Shown piece after piece: positions 9,087-17,387 of a stretch of 64,000 bases of DNA. This stretch comes from CAYXDO01 sp964463485 (lineage in GTDB: Bacteria > Myxococcota > Kuafuiibacteriia > Kuafuiibacteriales > Kuafuiibacteriaceae): the NCBI GenBank assembly GCA_964463485.1, contig CAYXDO010000028.1, forward strand, positions 1 to 64,000. The letters run 5' to 3'. The notes beneath the pieces were generated by a model that saw only the letters and a list, made by a program, of their open reading frames with translations, searched no databases and was not told where the DNA came from. Position 1 is the first letter of the stretch, and the number at the start of each line of letters is the position of its first letter. A program made the position numbers and the translations under genes.

Positions 9087-9647
9087 TCACTCAGCGGGTC
9101 CCGTGGCTCCGAGAGGTCCGAAGTAAAGCTCCACCCGGTCCGAGAGTCCGAGCGCGCGGGCCTCCGCGCGAACGAGCGCGAGGTCGAGACGATCGCCAAA
9201 TGCGTCTCGTATCGCGAAGACATCCTCGATGTCGATCGGACGGCCCGCCTCGAGCTTGAGGACGACCAAATCCTCCACCTGTGCGACCGGGAGCGACACA
9301 CCCGCGAGATCTACGGCGGTCGCGCGAGCGATCACCCGCTCGAGGAAGGGCCCGTCGGCGAAGATCAGGTCCGCACCGAAGCCGCCGTCACCCTCCGAGG
9401 CGGGCCACAGCCGAATCAGCCCTTCCTCGAACAGCTCGCGATCATTCGGGTCGAACGCATACCCGGCTCGTGTCGCGACTTCGAGCACGCGGTCGACGTC
9501 CGATCGGGCAAGCGAGATCACCACGTCGACGTCCCGTGTCGCTCGCGTGCCGACCCTTGCGATCACAGCGACACCGCCGATGATCGCAGCCGGGCGCCCC
9601 AGCTCGCCGAGGAAGGATGCGAGGCGGCGCAAGCCCCCCTGGATCAT
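9087..9647 (-). CDS. Nucleotidyltransferase-fold protein, AbiEii/MNT-like
   Basis: A 186-residue protein with the nucleotidyltransferase signature IIGGVAV (residues about 22-28), then RATRDVDVVI, where the two Asp of DVD are the expected metal ligands. A later conserved segment reads VEDLVVLKLEAGRPIDIEDV, typical of AbiEii/DUF1814-type nucleotidyltransferases. Members of this fold act as toxins that modify tRNA or as antibiotic-resistance nucleotidyltransferases. It overlaps the small upstream gene by 4 bp (ATGA), a typical toxin-antitoxin layout. A toxin role is inferred from fold and gene pairing only. Confidence 0.7.
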   Translation of the reverse strand: MIQGGLRRLASFLGELGRPAAIIGGVAVIARVGTRATRDVDVVISLARSDVDRVLEVATRAGYAFDPNDRELFEEGLIRLWPASEGDGGFGADLIFADGPFLERVIARATAVDLAGVSLPVAQVEDLVVLKLEAGRPIDIEDVFAIRDAFGDRLDLALVRAEARALGLSDRVELYFGPLGATGPAE

Positions 9648-9853
9648 CTGGGTTCGCGGTCCCGTTCGCGGAGCCGCCGCATCATTTCGAGCGTCTCGTC
9701 CGAGCGCGATCGAGGCGAGGCGCGCTCCGCCGCGCGTGCGATCTGGAGCAGCGTCTCGGAGTCAGCGAGGCGCTCAGCAGGCGTCCGCGCCGCGTCGGCG
9801 CTGTTGTTGCGACGGCGCATTTCGGCGAAAGCCTTCGCGCGCCGCTCGTCCAC
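9644..9853 (-). CDS. Small charged protein paired with the nucleotidyltransferase
   Basis: A 69-residue, Arg/Glu/Ala-rich, probably all-helical protein starting with GTG. It has no motif I recognise. The stop overlaps the start of the nucleotidyltransferase gene by 4 bp, so the two are almost certainly co-transcribed and translationally coupled. Position, size and charge are compatible with an antitoxin or cognate partner, but that is inferred from context alone. Confidence 0.55.
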   Translation of the reverse strand: MDERRAKAFAEMRRRNNSADAARTPAERLADSETLLQIARAAERASPRSRSDETLEMMRRLRERDREPR

Positions 9854-9935
9854 GGCGGGCAGCGTACCAGACAGCGAGACCCAAAGTCGATCGAGCAGCC
9901 GGCTGCCCGTCTGCCCGTCTGCCAGACTGCCAAGG

Positions 9936-10126
9936 ATGCACGACCGACCTGCGGCGATTCAGTTCAACCTCCGCATGAACCACGGAGAGCCCAGAGAAGG
10001 AACGGAGGGCACGAAGGACTTTTCTCCAAAATCCTCTGTGTTCTCTGCGTTCCTGCTCTGTGTCCTCTGTGGTTTGCCCAGCGCCGAGCGATGATCGTCG
10101 ACATATCGCGCAACTTGGTCGTGCAC
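9936..10126. mobile_element. MITE-like element, copy A
   Basis: A 191-bp element bounded by near-perfect 10-bp inverted ends (ATGCACGACC at 9936, GGTCGTGCAC ending at 10126). Its 9938-10090 core, rich in CTCTGTGTTCTCTGCG-type motifs, recurs in inverted orientation at 41718-41872 with only about three substitutions and a 2-bp indel. Compared with copy B it carries about 26 extra bases just inside the right end. No transposase is encoded, so if it is mobile it would have to move in trans. Confidence 0.75.
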
Positions 10127-10131
10127 CCGAC

Positions 10132-10216
10132 GGTCACCCGTCTGCCAAGGTCACCCGTCTGCCAAGGTCACCCGTCTGCCAAGTCGTCACCCGTCTGCCA
10201 AGGTCACCCGTCTGCC
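10132..10216. repeat. 17-bp tandem repeat, 5 copies
   Basis: Five copies of GGTCACCCGTCTGCCAA run head to tail; the fourth is altered (GTCGTCACC) and the last is cut short. A shorter related motif, CCGTCTGCC, is repeated at 9907-9923. There are no unique spacers, so this is not a CRISPR. The array directly follows MITE-like copy A. Confidence 0.9.
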
Positions 10217-10521
10217 CCCTCCGCGCGTCTCGCTCTCCCAGAGCTCGCTGGCCATCGATGAGTTGCTTGGCGCACCCCGCAGGGCGCTGGTTTTTGTATG
10301 CAGCCGGCGGGGCTGGGCTTCGAGGTCCGAAGGTGGCACACAGGTTGCTCACCGCTCCAGAGATGCGAACGACAGCTTCTTGCGTGGCCGACCCTTCTCG
10401 TCTGGTGCTCGTGAGCGCGCCACCCACTCGGCTTCCTGAGCTCCCGAGGAAGCACCTCGAGGCTCCCGACGTCCCCTCTGGAGCGCGACCGCTGGCCCAT
10501 TTGCACCCGCTTCAGAAGCTG

Positions 10522-11301
10522 ATGAGTATCCTCCGTGAAAATCGCGCCGCCGTCGGAGGAGTGATGCTCGGCGCTTCCTCGCTCACCCTCGCGAGCTGCG
10601 CGAACGTCGGCACGCCGACCACGAGCTTCGGAGCGGCGCCGCGCGACCTCGACGGAGTCAAAGTCACCCTGGCACCGAGGAACGCATCCCCAGCGCAACA
10701 ACTCGCGCACTATGAAAAAATCATCGAAGCCATGGGTGGCCGACTCAGCGTCGGACGAACTCATGTGCTCGGGCTGAGAGGCCTGGCGCAAAACGGCACC
10801 CTCCGAGACACCGTCGCGGACGGGTCGTCCATGCGCGACACGTTCGTGGTGCTCCGGAAGGGCTCGAACGGCTCAGCGCACGTGCAACACTTCCGCGGGT
10901 CGAGCTACCCAGGCCAGGCTAGGTCGGGCGCCAGTCCCGACGTGAACGGCGACGGCGTCGGTGACGTCGGGATGATTCGTGAAGGCCGCTACCGCGCCGT
11001 CCCGAACGGAGATCACTCCGGAAAGCCGAGTTATCACGTACTCACCCCGGGAGGCGCTGGACGACTGCCCGGCGTCCGCGACACCGACCACGACGGCCGG
11101 CACAGCGCGAGCGAATGGGAGCGCTCGAGAGCCCGTGGCGACACGCTCGGCGCCGTGCTCTTCCACCGCGCCGCCACCGACGGCTCCGTCTCCTCCATCG
11201 GGTGCATGAACGTCCCGGAGATCGACGAATTCGTGAGCTCCGTGGGGTCCACCGGAGCGAGCTTCGACTTCACTCTGGTCAACGCGCTTCGCAGAGAGTG
11301 A
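10522..11301 (+). CDS. Predicted lipoprotein with SIGC motif, unknown function
   Basis: A 259-residue protein. The N terminus has a basic start, a short hydrophobic stretch and a lipobox-like LASC (Cys near residue 26), suggesting an exported lipoprotein. Two Asp-rich segments (SPDVNGDGVGD and RDTDHDGRHSASEW) look like calcium-binding dockerin or thrombospondin-type loops. Near the C terminus is FHRAATDGSVSSIGCMN; the Ser-x-Gly-Cys arrangement recalls the catalytic motif of L,D-transpeptidase-like enzymes, but the rest is too divergent to assign. I placed the start at ATG 10522 because the signal sequence begins there. It is flanked by repeats and may be a recent accessory gene. Confidence 0.6.
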   Translation: MSILRENRAAVGGVMLGASSLTLASCANVGTPTTSFGAAPRDLDGVKVTLAPRNASPAQQLAHYEKIIEAMGGRLSVGRTHVLGLRGLAQNGTLRDTVADGSSMRDTFVVLRKGSNGSAHVQHFRGSSYPGQARSGASPDVNGDGVGDVGMIREGRYRAVPNGDHSGKPSYHVLTPGGAGRLPGVRDTDHDGRHSASEWERSRARGDTLGAVLFHRAATDGSVSSIGCMNVPEIDEFVSSVGSTGASFDFTLVNALRRE

Positions 11302-11450
11302 CTGAGTCGGGTCGCGCGAAGCGTAGTCAAGGACCTTGGGAGCGCAGGCACGTAGTCGTCTTCAGCCCATTGCGGCGCTGAACCCTGGCCGGTCCCGTGT
11401 TATGACCTCGGCGTGCGCCCCTCGCCGCTGCGCCTCGCCGCTCGCCCAAA

Positions 11451-12014
11451 ATGCGCCGGCTGACCAACGTCATCGGCTTCGACGACGCTCCCTTCGGCAA
11501 GGACCACCGAGGGGACATCCTCTTGATTGGTGCGGTTTGCTCTCGCACTCGCCTGGATGGAGTCGTCTCCGGAATGATTCGTCGAGATGGCGCCAACTCC
11601 ACCGACCGGATGATCGAGCTGATTCAGGGCACGCAGTTCCGTGAGCACGTCCGCGCCGTACTGCTCCAAGGCATCGCCGTGGGTGGCTTCAACGTCGTGG
11701 ACGTGCGGCGTCTGCACGAGGTGCTCGAGGTTCCGGTCGTCGTCGTCGCTCGCCGGCGGCCCGACTTCGTTTCGATTCGCAGAGCGCTGACCTCCCGCGT
11801 TCGCGGCGCAGACCGCAAGTGGGCGCTCATCCGGGCTGCCGGAGAGATCGAGAGGATCGGCGACGTCTGTGTTCAGAGAGTTGGCATCGAGAGGGATGAA
11901 ACTCTCGCGCTGCTGCGCGCCACGACTCTCCACGGCCACATCCCAGAGGCCCTTCGGCTTGCTCATATCATCGCGGGTGGCGTCACCACGGGCAAGAGCC
12001 GCGGGCGGGCGTGA
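11451..12014 (+). CDS. DUF99 family protein (endonuclease V-like fold)
   Basis: A 187-residue protein matching the DUF99/UPF0215 family through VIGFDDAPF at the N terminus, GAVCSRTRLDGVVSG, AVLLQGIAVGGFNVVD and VPVVVVARRRPDFVSI. The family is found mainly in archaea and scattered bacteria, is structurally related to endonuclease V and has no settled function. The Asp pair in GFDDAP and the Asp of GFNVVD match acidic positions expected in the active site. It faces the HNH gene tail to tail, 30 bp apart. Confidence 0.8.
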   Translation: MRRLTNVIGFDDAPFGKDHRGDILLIGAVCSRTRLDGVVSGMIRRDGANSTDRMIELIQGTQFREHVRAVLLQGIAVGGFNVVDVRRLHEVLEVPVVVVARRRPDFVSIRRALTSRVRGADRKWALIRAAGEIERIGDVCVQRVGIERDETLALLRATTLHGHIPEALRLAHIIAGGVTTGKSRGRA

Positions 12015-12044
12015 GTAGGGAACGCAGGCCTTGATCCCGCCCGC

Positions 12045-14054
12045 CTAATCTCTTCGCCGTCGAGGGGACCCCGAGCTTCGGGTCGTCGACCATTCGAGAT
12101 TGTCGGCGCAGTTGTCGCCTCGATCCCCATTCTTGTGGCGCACGAAGGCCTTCCCGGGAGGCCTACCCGGCACGAAGGCGGCGGCCACCAAGTAAGCGAC
12201 CCCTGCGTTCCGCTTCGCTCGACCGTTCGAAAGTATGACCAATAGAGTGCCGTCGCGACGCGAAACGTGCGCGTCGAGGATCCTGGGTACCCGGGCCTTG
12301 GTCGAATACACCCGCCCGTCATCGCTGACGCAATATCCCGGCCAGTCCGGGATCGGCGCCAGACGCCCGGCGTCCGGGAACTGGGCCCGGATCGGCTCCT
12401 CCGGCGTCTCCTCCTGGTCGGCCGGCCGCCAAGCGAGGTTTTCGGCTCGGCAGTCTCCAACATCGCCGTTGAGGTGGCGGACGGGCGATCGATACAGCCG
12501 CGCGGGCCGAGGACCCAAGAACGCCTCCGCCACCAACTCACTGATCATTCGGTCATGGCGGCCGCTTGGACCGCGAAGACTGATCTCGTGACGGCCCGGC
12601 GGGTGCTCGAGGATCTTCGGAGGACAAATGGGCCAATGGTGGGTCGAGAAGACCGTGCCATCGTCGGAAATGAAGTAGTCATCGAATCCCGCGATCTCGG
12701 CGATTCGAGCGGTCTCTGGGTGGCATTGTCGGATCGCGTCGATGATCGGCGCCTTTCCGTTCAGCCCGGCTCCCCATCGGGTCTCGCGTTCGATCTTCGA
12801 TCTCAGCTCTGGCGTCAGACCCTCCAGGCCTTCGCCTTCGACATGATCGTAGGCGGTCTCCAAGTAGGTCGTGAGATAACTCGGGCTCAATCCGAAGATC
12901 CGTTGCACGTTCACCTTGGACTCGCCCCGGGCGAGCAGGAAGCGGACGGCGCGCACGGCTTCGTCAGAGAGCCTCCGCTGTCCCTTTCCCGCGCTTCTCC
13001 GGGTTCCTCCACCAGACCAGCGGCTCCAGACCAGGTTCTCGATGCGGTTGTCGTTTGGGTTGCCGTTCTTGTGGCGGACCCGATGTTGAGAGTCCGGTGG
13101 CGGGCCGAGGAAGGCCCGGGCGACCATGTTCCCGACGCTCGCGGCCTTTCGTTCACCGTTCGGCGCGACGAAGGAGCACATGGCGTCCCCGTTGAGGATC
13201 TCCATCCGATGAGGCGGGTCGTTCCAGGTCGAATAAATCGACCCGCGATCGTCGACCACATAGCGGTCGAAGCCTTCGATGGGCGCAAGCCGGCCGGCCT
13301 CCGGAAACGCGGCTCTCACTCTCTCGAGCGCCGGCACGGGATCTTTGAGAAATTCCCGCGCGCGGGCCCGATGCCCTTTGAGCCGCTGTGCGGCAGACCC
13401 GAGGCGGGTCGACCATACGAGGTTCGTCGCGCGATCGTCCGCGACATCTCCGTTTCGGTGAAGGACGATCGAGCTCTTCGACGGCCGGATCTCGTTGAAC
13501 GCCCCCGCGACCAGGTGGGCGATCGGAATCCTCCGACAGACGGGTCCGTTGGAGAGCGTGACCTGATGCATGCCGCGGCCGTCCAGGCCTCGTCCCAGCA
13601 CTCGGGGATCCGTCGCTTTGGTGGACAGGACTCGGCCATCGTTGGTCACGTAATAATCAGTCCACCCTTTGACCGGCTCGATTTGATCCACGTCGGGGTA
13701 GCACGCCCGGATCAAGGCCATCGCTTCCTCCGGGTTGTACGAGGGGGGCCGCGGAGGTGCGGGTGCGTTCGGCCGCCTTCTCGCGCGCGCGTTGCCTCGC
13801 AGCAGCTCCTGGATCAACCCCTCGCGAGTCGTCTGGGTGGGTTCGAGCCCCAGCGAGGTGAAGATGTTCAGCAAGCGCGCTCGCGAGAGGCGCTCGAGCA
13901 CGACCTCGAGCTTGACATCACGGCTTCGGGCGAGCTTTTCCACGATCGGGCCCTTACGAAGCTGATTGTTGCCCCGGACGCCGTAGCGCCGGGCCGCGGC
14001 CTCGAGATCCTTCACCACCAGGGCTTCGAGCAGCTTGCGCTTCCAGGAGGTCAT
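12045..14054 (-). CDS. Protein with SAP-like N terminus and four NUMOD4-HNH modules
   Basis: A 669-residue protein. Residues 1-85 are helical and resemble SAP/Rho-N-type DNA-binding domains. Four repeats of a NUMOD4-plus-HNH_3 unit follow at about 125-216, 256-344, 452-542 and 566-656. Each has a (Y/F)xVxxDGRVxST-like beta segment, a helix with LVAxAF and a His-x-Asn-Gly-(Asp/Asn) to Asn-Leu-x-Trp signature (LHRNGD, RHKNGN, RHLNGD, RHKNGD). The linker between modules two and three (about 362-405) contains a probable helix-turn-helix. HNH_3 enzymes in phages and introns normally have one such unit, so four in a chain is unusual. The single retained His per unit is also seen in SPO1-type nucleases. 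It could be a multi-site DNA-binding nuclease or a repurposed DNA-binding protein. Confidence 0.8.
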   Translation of the reverse strand: MTSWKRKLLEALVVKDLEAAARRYGVRGNNQLRKGPIVEKLARSRDVKLEVVLERLSRARLLNIFTSLGLEPTQTTREGLIQELLRGNARARRRPNAPAPPRPPSYNPEEAMALIRACYPDVDQIEPVKGWTDYYVTNDGRVLSTKATDPRVLGRGLDGRGMHQVTLSNGPVCRRIPIAHLVAGAFNEIRPSKSSIVLHRNGDVADDRATNLVWSTRLGSAAQRLKGHRARAREFLKDPVPALERVRAAFPEAGRLAPIEGFDRYVVDDRGSIYSTWNDPPHRMEILNGDAMCSFVAPNGERKAASVGNMVARAFLGPPPDSQHRVRHKNGNPNDNRIENLVWSRWSGGGTRRSAGKGQRRLSDEAVRAVRFLLARGESKVNVQRIFGLSPSYLTTYLETAYDHVEGEGLEGLTPELRSKIERETRWGAGLNGKAPIIDAIRQCHPETARIAEIAGFDDYFISDDGTVFSTHHWPICPPKILEHPPGRHEISLRGPSGRHDRMISELVAEAFLGPRPARLYRSPVRHLNGDVGDCRAENLAWRPADQEETPEEPIRAQFPDAGRLAPIPDWPGYCVSDDGRVYSTKARVPRILDAHVSRRDGTLLVILSNGRAKRNAGVAYLVAAAFVPGRPPGKAFVRHKNGDRGDNCADNLEWSTTRSSGSPRRRRD

Positions 14055-14404
14055 GTCTGCTCGTCGACTCTAGTCGATCTCCGGATTTTCGGGAGTTGTG
14101 TTGAAAATGACAGAGCGTGTCATCGCGAATCGAACGGCCTCGAAGCTGTGGCGAAGGTCCAGTTGTCGTTCTCCGGAGCAGCGCTTGCCTCGAAATGAAC
14201 TGCGCCACTCACTCACTCACTCACTCACTCACTCACTCGGCGAAGGCTCATCGTACCCTGGGAGCGCCGAGGGCAACCCCAGAATCAAGCCGAGTGGGTA
14301 GGGCGCGACGCACGAGACGAGGAGGTTCGGCCACACAAGACGACCGAGCTAAGAGCTGAAAATGGAGGACTGAACGCAAACATTTTGTGGACCTTCGCCG
14401 AAGC
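14055..14404. other. Intergenic region with CACT microsatellite
   Basis: About 350 bp with no recognised gene, lying between the divergently oriented upstream side of the HNH gene and the end of the EamA-like gene. The only clear structure is the tetranucleotide tract at 14206-14238. Confidence 0.5.
14206..14238. repeat. CACT tetranucleotide repeat, 8 copies
   Basis: A perfect 33-bp run of the tetranucleotide CACT, visible as alternating CACTCACT units. No gene is in frame with it in a convincing way, so slipped-strand variation here would most likely be neutral or act on a promoter. Confidence 0.95.
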
Positions 14405-14839
14405 TCAGGCCGACGCGACGAGCGCGGCGCCAACGACGATGCAGACTGTCCCGAGCATCAGCCTCGGGACGCTGAGGTGAGCGGCTTCCGCGAAGACGAT
14501 GAGCGAGATGGAGACGGCCACGAGCCCGTTGGCGTTGTATATGGGCGTGATTTTGGACAGCGGCGCGCCGCGGGCGATGGCAAAGCCCACGAGCCCTATT
14601 CCGAGCCCTGCGCATAGACCTTTGGCCACGGCCGGAACCACAGCTGGTAGGCTCGGCAGAGTCTCCTTGAGGGCTCGCGTGAGCACGAGCCCCGTGCAAG
14701 TCATGCCGAGTCCAGTCAGGGTCATGAGCGTCGCCGCTCCGATGCCGGCCCGGACGGCGATTTTCGAGCACACCGCGTCGAGGCCGAAGAGAATGGCCGG
14801 CAACACGCCTCCTACCAGCAGTAAGACGCGCTCATCCAC
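14405..14839 (-). CDS. Short EamA/DMT-like membrane protein
   Basis: A 144-residue protein with four to five hydrophobic helices. The motif ITPIYNANGLVAV and the closing LMLGTVCIVVGAALVAS are characteristic of EamA/drug-metabolite transporter half-domains. It is about half the length of a two-domain DMT transporter, so it would have to dimerise in the manner of small multidrug-resistance proteins. It starts with a GTG that overlaps the stop of the SAM hydrolase gene by 8 bp, so the two are probably co-expressed. Substrate unknown. Confidence 0.7.
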   Translation of the reverse strand: MDERVLLLVGGVLPAILFGLDAVCSKIAVRAGIGAATLMTLTGLGMTCTGLVLTRALKETLPSLPAVVPAVAKGLCAGLGIGLVGFAIARGAPLSKITPIYNANGLVAVSISLIVFAEAAHLSVPRLMLGTVCIVVGAALVASA

Positions 14840-15653
14840 GCCGGCGCTCCTCGACCGAGATCGGAGCTCCCCGAGAGAGTCCGAGCCCGTCTGCCGCGCT
14901 CTGCTCGGCGCGCGCGACCTCGAGCACGCCGAATGAGTTCACGAGCGCGAGGTACTCACCCGGACGCACGTCGCCGTAAGTCCTCCGGAGCTGGGCGCTG
15001 ATCGATCCGGCCTGGACGACGGGATCGCTGAACCTCGCGAGGAGCTCCGCCTCGATGTTCGTGATCAGGTTGCCGAAGTGATCGACGGCGATGACTACGC
15101 CAGACAGCCTGGTCTCGGTGGCGATGGGGTCGTCGACCCACGAGGGAACGACCTCCTCCACGTGCGGGCCGAGGTCCTCCGGCCGAATGGCGCGGGCCGC
15201 GAGGTCGGCGGCGAGCGGCGCGAAGATGTCGCGGCCGTGGAAGGTAACGCTCGGATTCGACAGGCCGAGCCGATCGAAGCGCCCTACATCGAGACGGTAG
15301 GCGAGGTGGCTCTTCGAGAAGAGCGGAGCGAGCAGCCCGTTGTCCGGAGCAAAGAACGCATGGCCTTCGTGGACGACGAGGATGATCTCGCGTTGCGTGC
15401 CTACGCCTGGATCGACGACGGCGACGTGAACGGTTCCTTTGGGGAAGTAACGAAAGGACCGCTCGAGCCAGAAGCCGGCTTCGGCGGGCCAATGCACGAC
15501 GATCTCGTGGGTGAGATCGATGATTTGAGCTCCAGGGAATCGTCCGAGCATCACACCTTTCATGGTTCCGACGAACGGTCCTCGGTGGCCGAAGTCGGTG
15601 GTGAGGGTGATGACGCCGGACGCGAGGAACGGGGGTCGATCGGGCGGGGGCAT
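14832..15653 (-). CDS. SAM hydroxide adenosyltransferase (DUF62 family)
   Basis: A 273-residue protein of the DUF62 family, whose members split S-adenosylmethionine to adenosine and methionine using a water-derived hydroxide, or in relatives a halide. Visible conserved blocks: ITLTTDFG at the N terminus, GTVHVAVVDPGVGT, the nucleotide-binding FFAPDNGLLAP, VTFHGRDIFAPLAA (holding the His-Arg-Asp region) and VDHFGNLITN. The length matches the family (about 260-290). It is the upstream partner of the EamA-like gene, with an 8-bp overlap. Confidence 0.88.
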   Translation of the reverse strand: MPPPDRPPFLASGVITLTTDFGHRGPFVGTMKGVMLGRFPGAQIIDLTHEIVVHWPAEAGFWLERSFRYFPKGTVHVAVVDPGVGTQREIILVVHEGHAFFAPDNGLLAPLFSKSHLAYRLDVGRFDRLGLSNPSVTFHGRDIFAPLAADLAARAIRPEDLGPHVEEVVPSWVDDPIATETRLSGVVIAVDHFGNLITNIEAELLARFSDPVVQAGSISAQLRRTYGDVRPGEYLALVNSFGVLEVARAEQSAADGLGLSRGAPISVEERRRG

Positions 15654-15722
15654 GGGTTGAGATAGGCGCGACGGGCCCGCGATTCAAGCGGCACTACACG
15701 CTTCGGAGCTCGCGATGCTGCT

Positions 15723-15844
15723 GAAACCACACAGGACGCGGAGAGAAGACACTGAGAACACGGAGAACCGTTCACCGAGCCGGATCGACACCGTCGTTCA
15801 TCCGTGGGCTCTGTGGGCTTCGGCTCTGTGCTCTCTGTGGTTTC
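15723..15844. mobile_element. MITE-like element, copy C
   Basis: A 122-bp segment with perfect 9-bp inverted ends (GAAACCACA at 15723, TGTGGTTTC ending at 15844). The interior is rich in ACACGGAG and CTCTGTG motifs. Both halves resemble the two halves of the interrupted element at 41622-41903. It fills the gap between the SAM hydrolase gene and fmt and encodes nothing. Confidence 0.65.
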
Positions 15845-15869
15845 TCTGCCGGTCACTCACTTCTGTGGC

Positions 15870-16826
15870 CTAGAGCTTGCGGCCGACGGCGAGCGCCCTT
15901 CCGGCGCCGCGGAGGAAGTCGGCGGCGCTCATGGGCTTCTTTCCGGCGGGTTGCAGGCGGGTGATGCGGAGGTGACCTTCCGCGGTGCCGAGCTCGAGCG
16001 CGCCTTCGACCGAAGTGATTACGCCGGCCGGCGCATCGCCCGCGATCGCTTCTGCCTCTAGGACGCGGAGCGGCTGCCCGTCGAGGACCAGGAAGGTGCC
16101 GGGCCATGGATCGAAGGCGCGCACGCGACGCTCGAGGCGGGCGGCCGTGTCGCCGAGGTCGAGCTTGCCGGCCTCTTTTTCGATGAGGGGCGCGTAGGTC
16201 GCGAGCGCTGGATCTTGAGGCTCCGCGTAGAGCCCGTCGGTCTTTGCCGCGCGGAGGCCTTCCAACGTGAGCTCCGCGCCGAGCGACGCCATTTTGTCGA
16301 AGAGGCTCGCTTGGGTTTCTCGAGGCGCGACGGGAATGGCTCGCTTGAGGAGCATCGGACCTTCGTCCATCCCTGGCGTGAGCTTCATGAGCGTCACGCC
16401 TGTCTCGGAGTCTCCTTCGAGGATCGAATACTGAATCGGAGAGGCGCCGCGATGGCGCGGCAGTAGGGACGCGTGCACGTTCCAGAACCCGTTGGGGACA
16501 GCGTCGAGGACGTCCGGCGGGAGAATTCGGCCGAACGCGGCGACGATCGCGAGGTCGAGCTTCGACTCCCTGAGCCTCGCGGCTACCACCCCGTCCTTCA
16601 TCTTGACCGGCTGAATAACAGGAAGAGCGCGCGCCTCCGCGAGCTCCTTGACGGGCGGGAGCTCGAGCTTCTGGCCGCGTCCTTTGGGTTTGTCGGGCTG
16701 ACACACCACCAGCACCACGTCGTCTTCGTTCGCATCGAGGATCGCGCCGAGGATCGTGCGCGCGAGCTGCGGCGTGCCGAAGAACGCGAGTCGAAGGCGC
16801 GTCGGCGGGAGGTGGATTCGGGTCAC
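15870..16826 (-). CDS. fmt: Methionyl-tRNA formyltransferase
   Basis: Transfers a formyl group from 10-formyl-tetrahydrofolate to initiator Met-tRNA. It has 318 residues from the GTG at 16826, close to E. coli Fmt (315). Landmarks: LAFFGTPQLA at the N terminus, VAAFGRILPPDVLD, the catalytic NVHASLLPRHRGASPIQ (Asn and His) and the Asp in TPGMDEGPML. The C-terminal tRNA-binding domain begins around residue 210 (RRVRAFDPWPGTFLVLDG). The open frame extends upstream, but that part overlaps def and lacks homology. It lies 17 bp behind def in the common def-fmt pair. Confidence 0.95.
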   Translation of the reverse strand: MTRIHLPPTRLRLAFFGTPQLARTILGAILDANEDDVVLVVCQPDKPKGRGQKLELPPVKELAEARALPVIQPVKMKDGVVAARLRESKLDLAIVAAFGRILPPDVLDAVPNGFWNVHASLLPRHRGASPIQYSILEGDSETGVTLMKLTPGMDEGPMLLKRAIPVAPRETQASLFDKMASLGAELTLEGLRAAKTDGLYAEPQDPALATYAPLIEKEAGKLDLGDTAARLERRVRAFDPWPGTFLVLDGQPLRVLEAEAIAGDAPAGVITSVEGALELGTAEGHLRITRLQPAGKKPMSAADFLRGAGRALAVGRKL

Positions 16827-16843
16827 GTCGCGAAGATCTTGCG

Positions 16844-17386
16844 TCAGAGGGCGACGCGGTTTGGCTCGGATCCGCGCTTCTTGAGGCGCTTCTTCACGAG
16901 CGACTGTTTGAGGCGCGAGAGGCGGTCGACGAAGAGCACACCATCGAGGTGATCGATCTCGTGTTGGAGGCACACGGCGAGCAGGCCTTTGGCCTCGATG
17001 TGTAGAGGCTGACCTTGGGGATCCAATCCCGTGACGACGACCTCGGCCGCGCGCGAGACTTCTTCGGAGAGGCCGGGCACGGACAGACAGCCTTCCTCCC
17101 AAGAGACTTGGCCCTTCTTGCTCTGCACGGCCGGGTTGACTACCGCGACGGGTTGCCTCGCTTCGGTCGGCTTGCCGTTCTCGTCCTCGCGCGGGGCGAC
17201 GTCGACGACGATGATTCGTTGCAGCACGCCAACTTGAGGGGCTGCGAGGCCGACGCCGTCGTTCAGGTACATCGTCTCGAACATGTCGGCGATCAGTTGG
17301 CGTGTGCCGTCATCGACGAGCACAACGGGTTTGGACAGCTCGGCCAGGCGCGGGTCTGGGTAGGTGAGGATGTCGAGGATGGCCAC
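16844..17386 (-). CDS. def: Peptide deformylase
   Basis: Removes the N-terminal formyl group from new proteins and acts with fmt downstream. It has 180 residues from the GTG at 17386 (product starting MAILDILTYPDPRL). All three deformylase motifs are intact: GVGLAAPQ, EGCLSVP (metal-binding Cys) and HEIDHLDG (two metal-binding His and the catalytic Glu). The C-terminal tail is basic. An alternative start 36 bases upstream would overlap the previous gene. Transcribed directly after the unknown gene at 17388. Confidence 0.95.
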   Translation of the reverse strand: MAILDILTYPDPRLAELSKPVVLVDDGTRQLIADMFETMYLNDGVGLAAPQVGVLQRIIVVDVAPREDENGKPTEARQPVAVVNPAVQSKKGQVSWEEGCLSVPGLSEEVSRAAEVVVTGLDPQGQPLHIEAKGLLAVCLQHEIDHLDGVLFVDRLSRLKQSLVKKRLKKRGSEPNRVAL

Positions 17387-17387
17387 T

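Larger units (their letters stand above)
9854..10521. other. Intergenic repeat-rich stretch
   Basis: Apart from MITE-like copy A and the 17-bp array, nothing coding is recognised. An open plus frame runs through it into the lipoprotein at 10522, but its N-terminal part translates only the repeats. Confidence 0.6.

Noticed and set aside
10132..10216. CRISPR array
   Set aside because: The units follow each other without unique spacers and no cas gene is near; it is a simple tandem repeat.
12267..14198. A 643-residue plus-strand reading frame opposite the HNH gene
   Set aside because: Its translation is Arg/Gly/Pro-rich with no motif, while the minus strand carries four clear NUMOD4-HNH modules. 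It is a shadow caused by high GC content.
14098..14359. Small genes reading through the CACT tract
   Set aside because: They consist mainly of the translated microsatellite (Ser-Leu-Thr-His repeats) and have no supporting start or neighbours.
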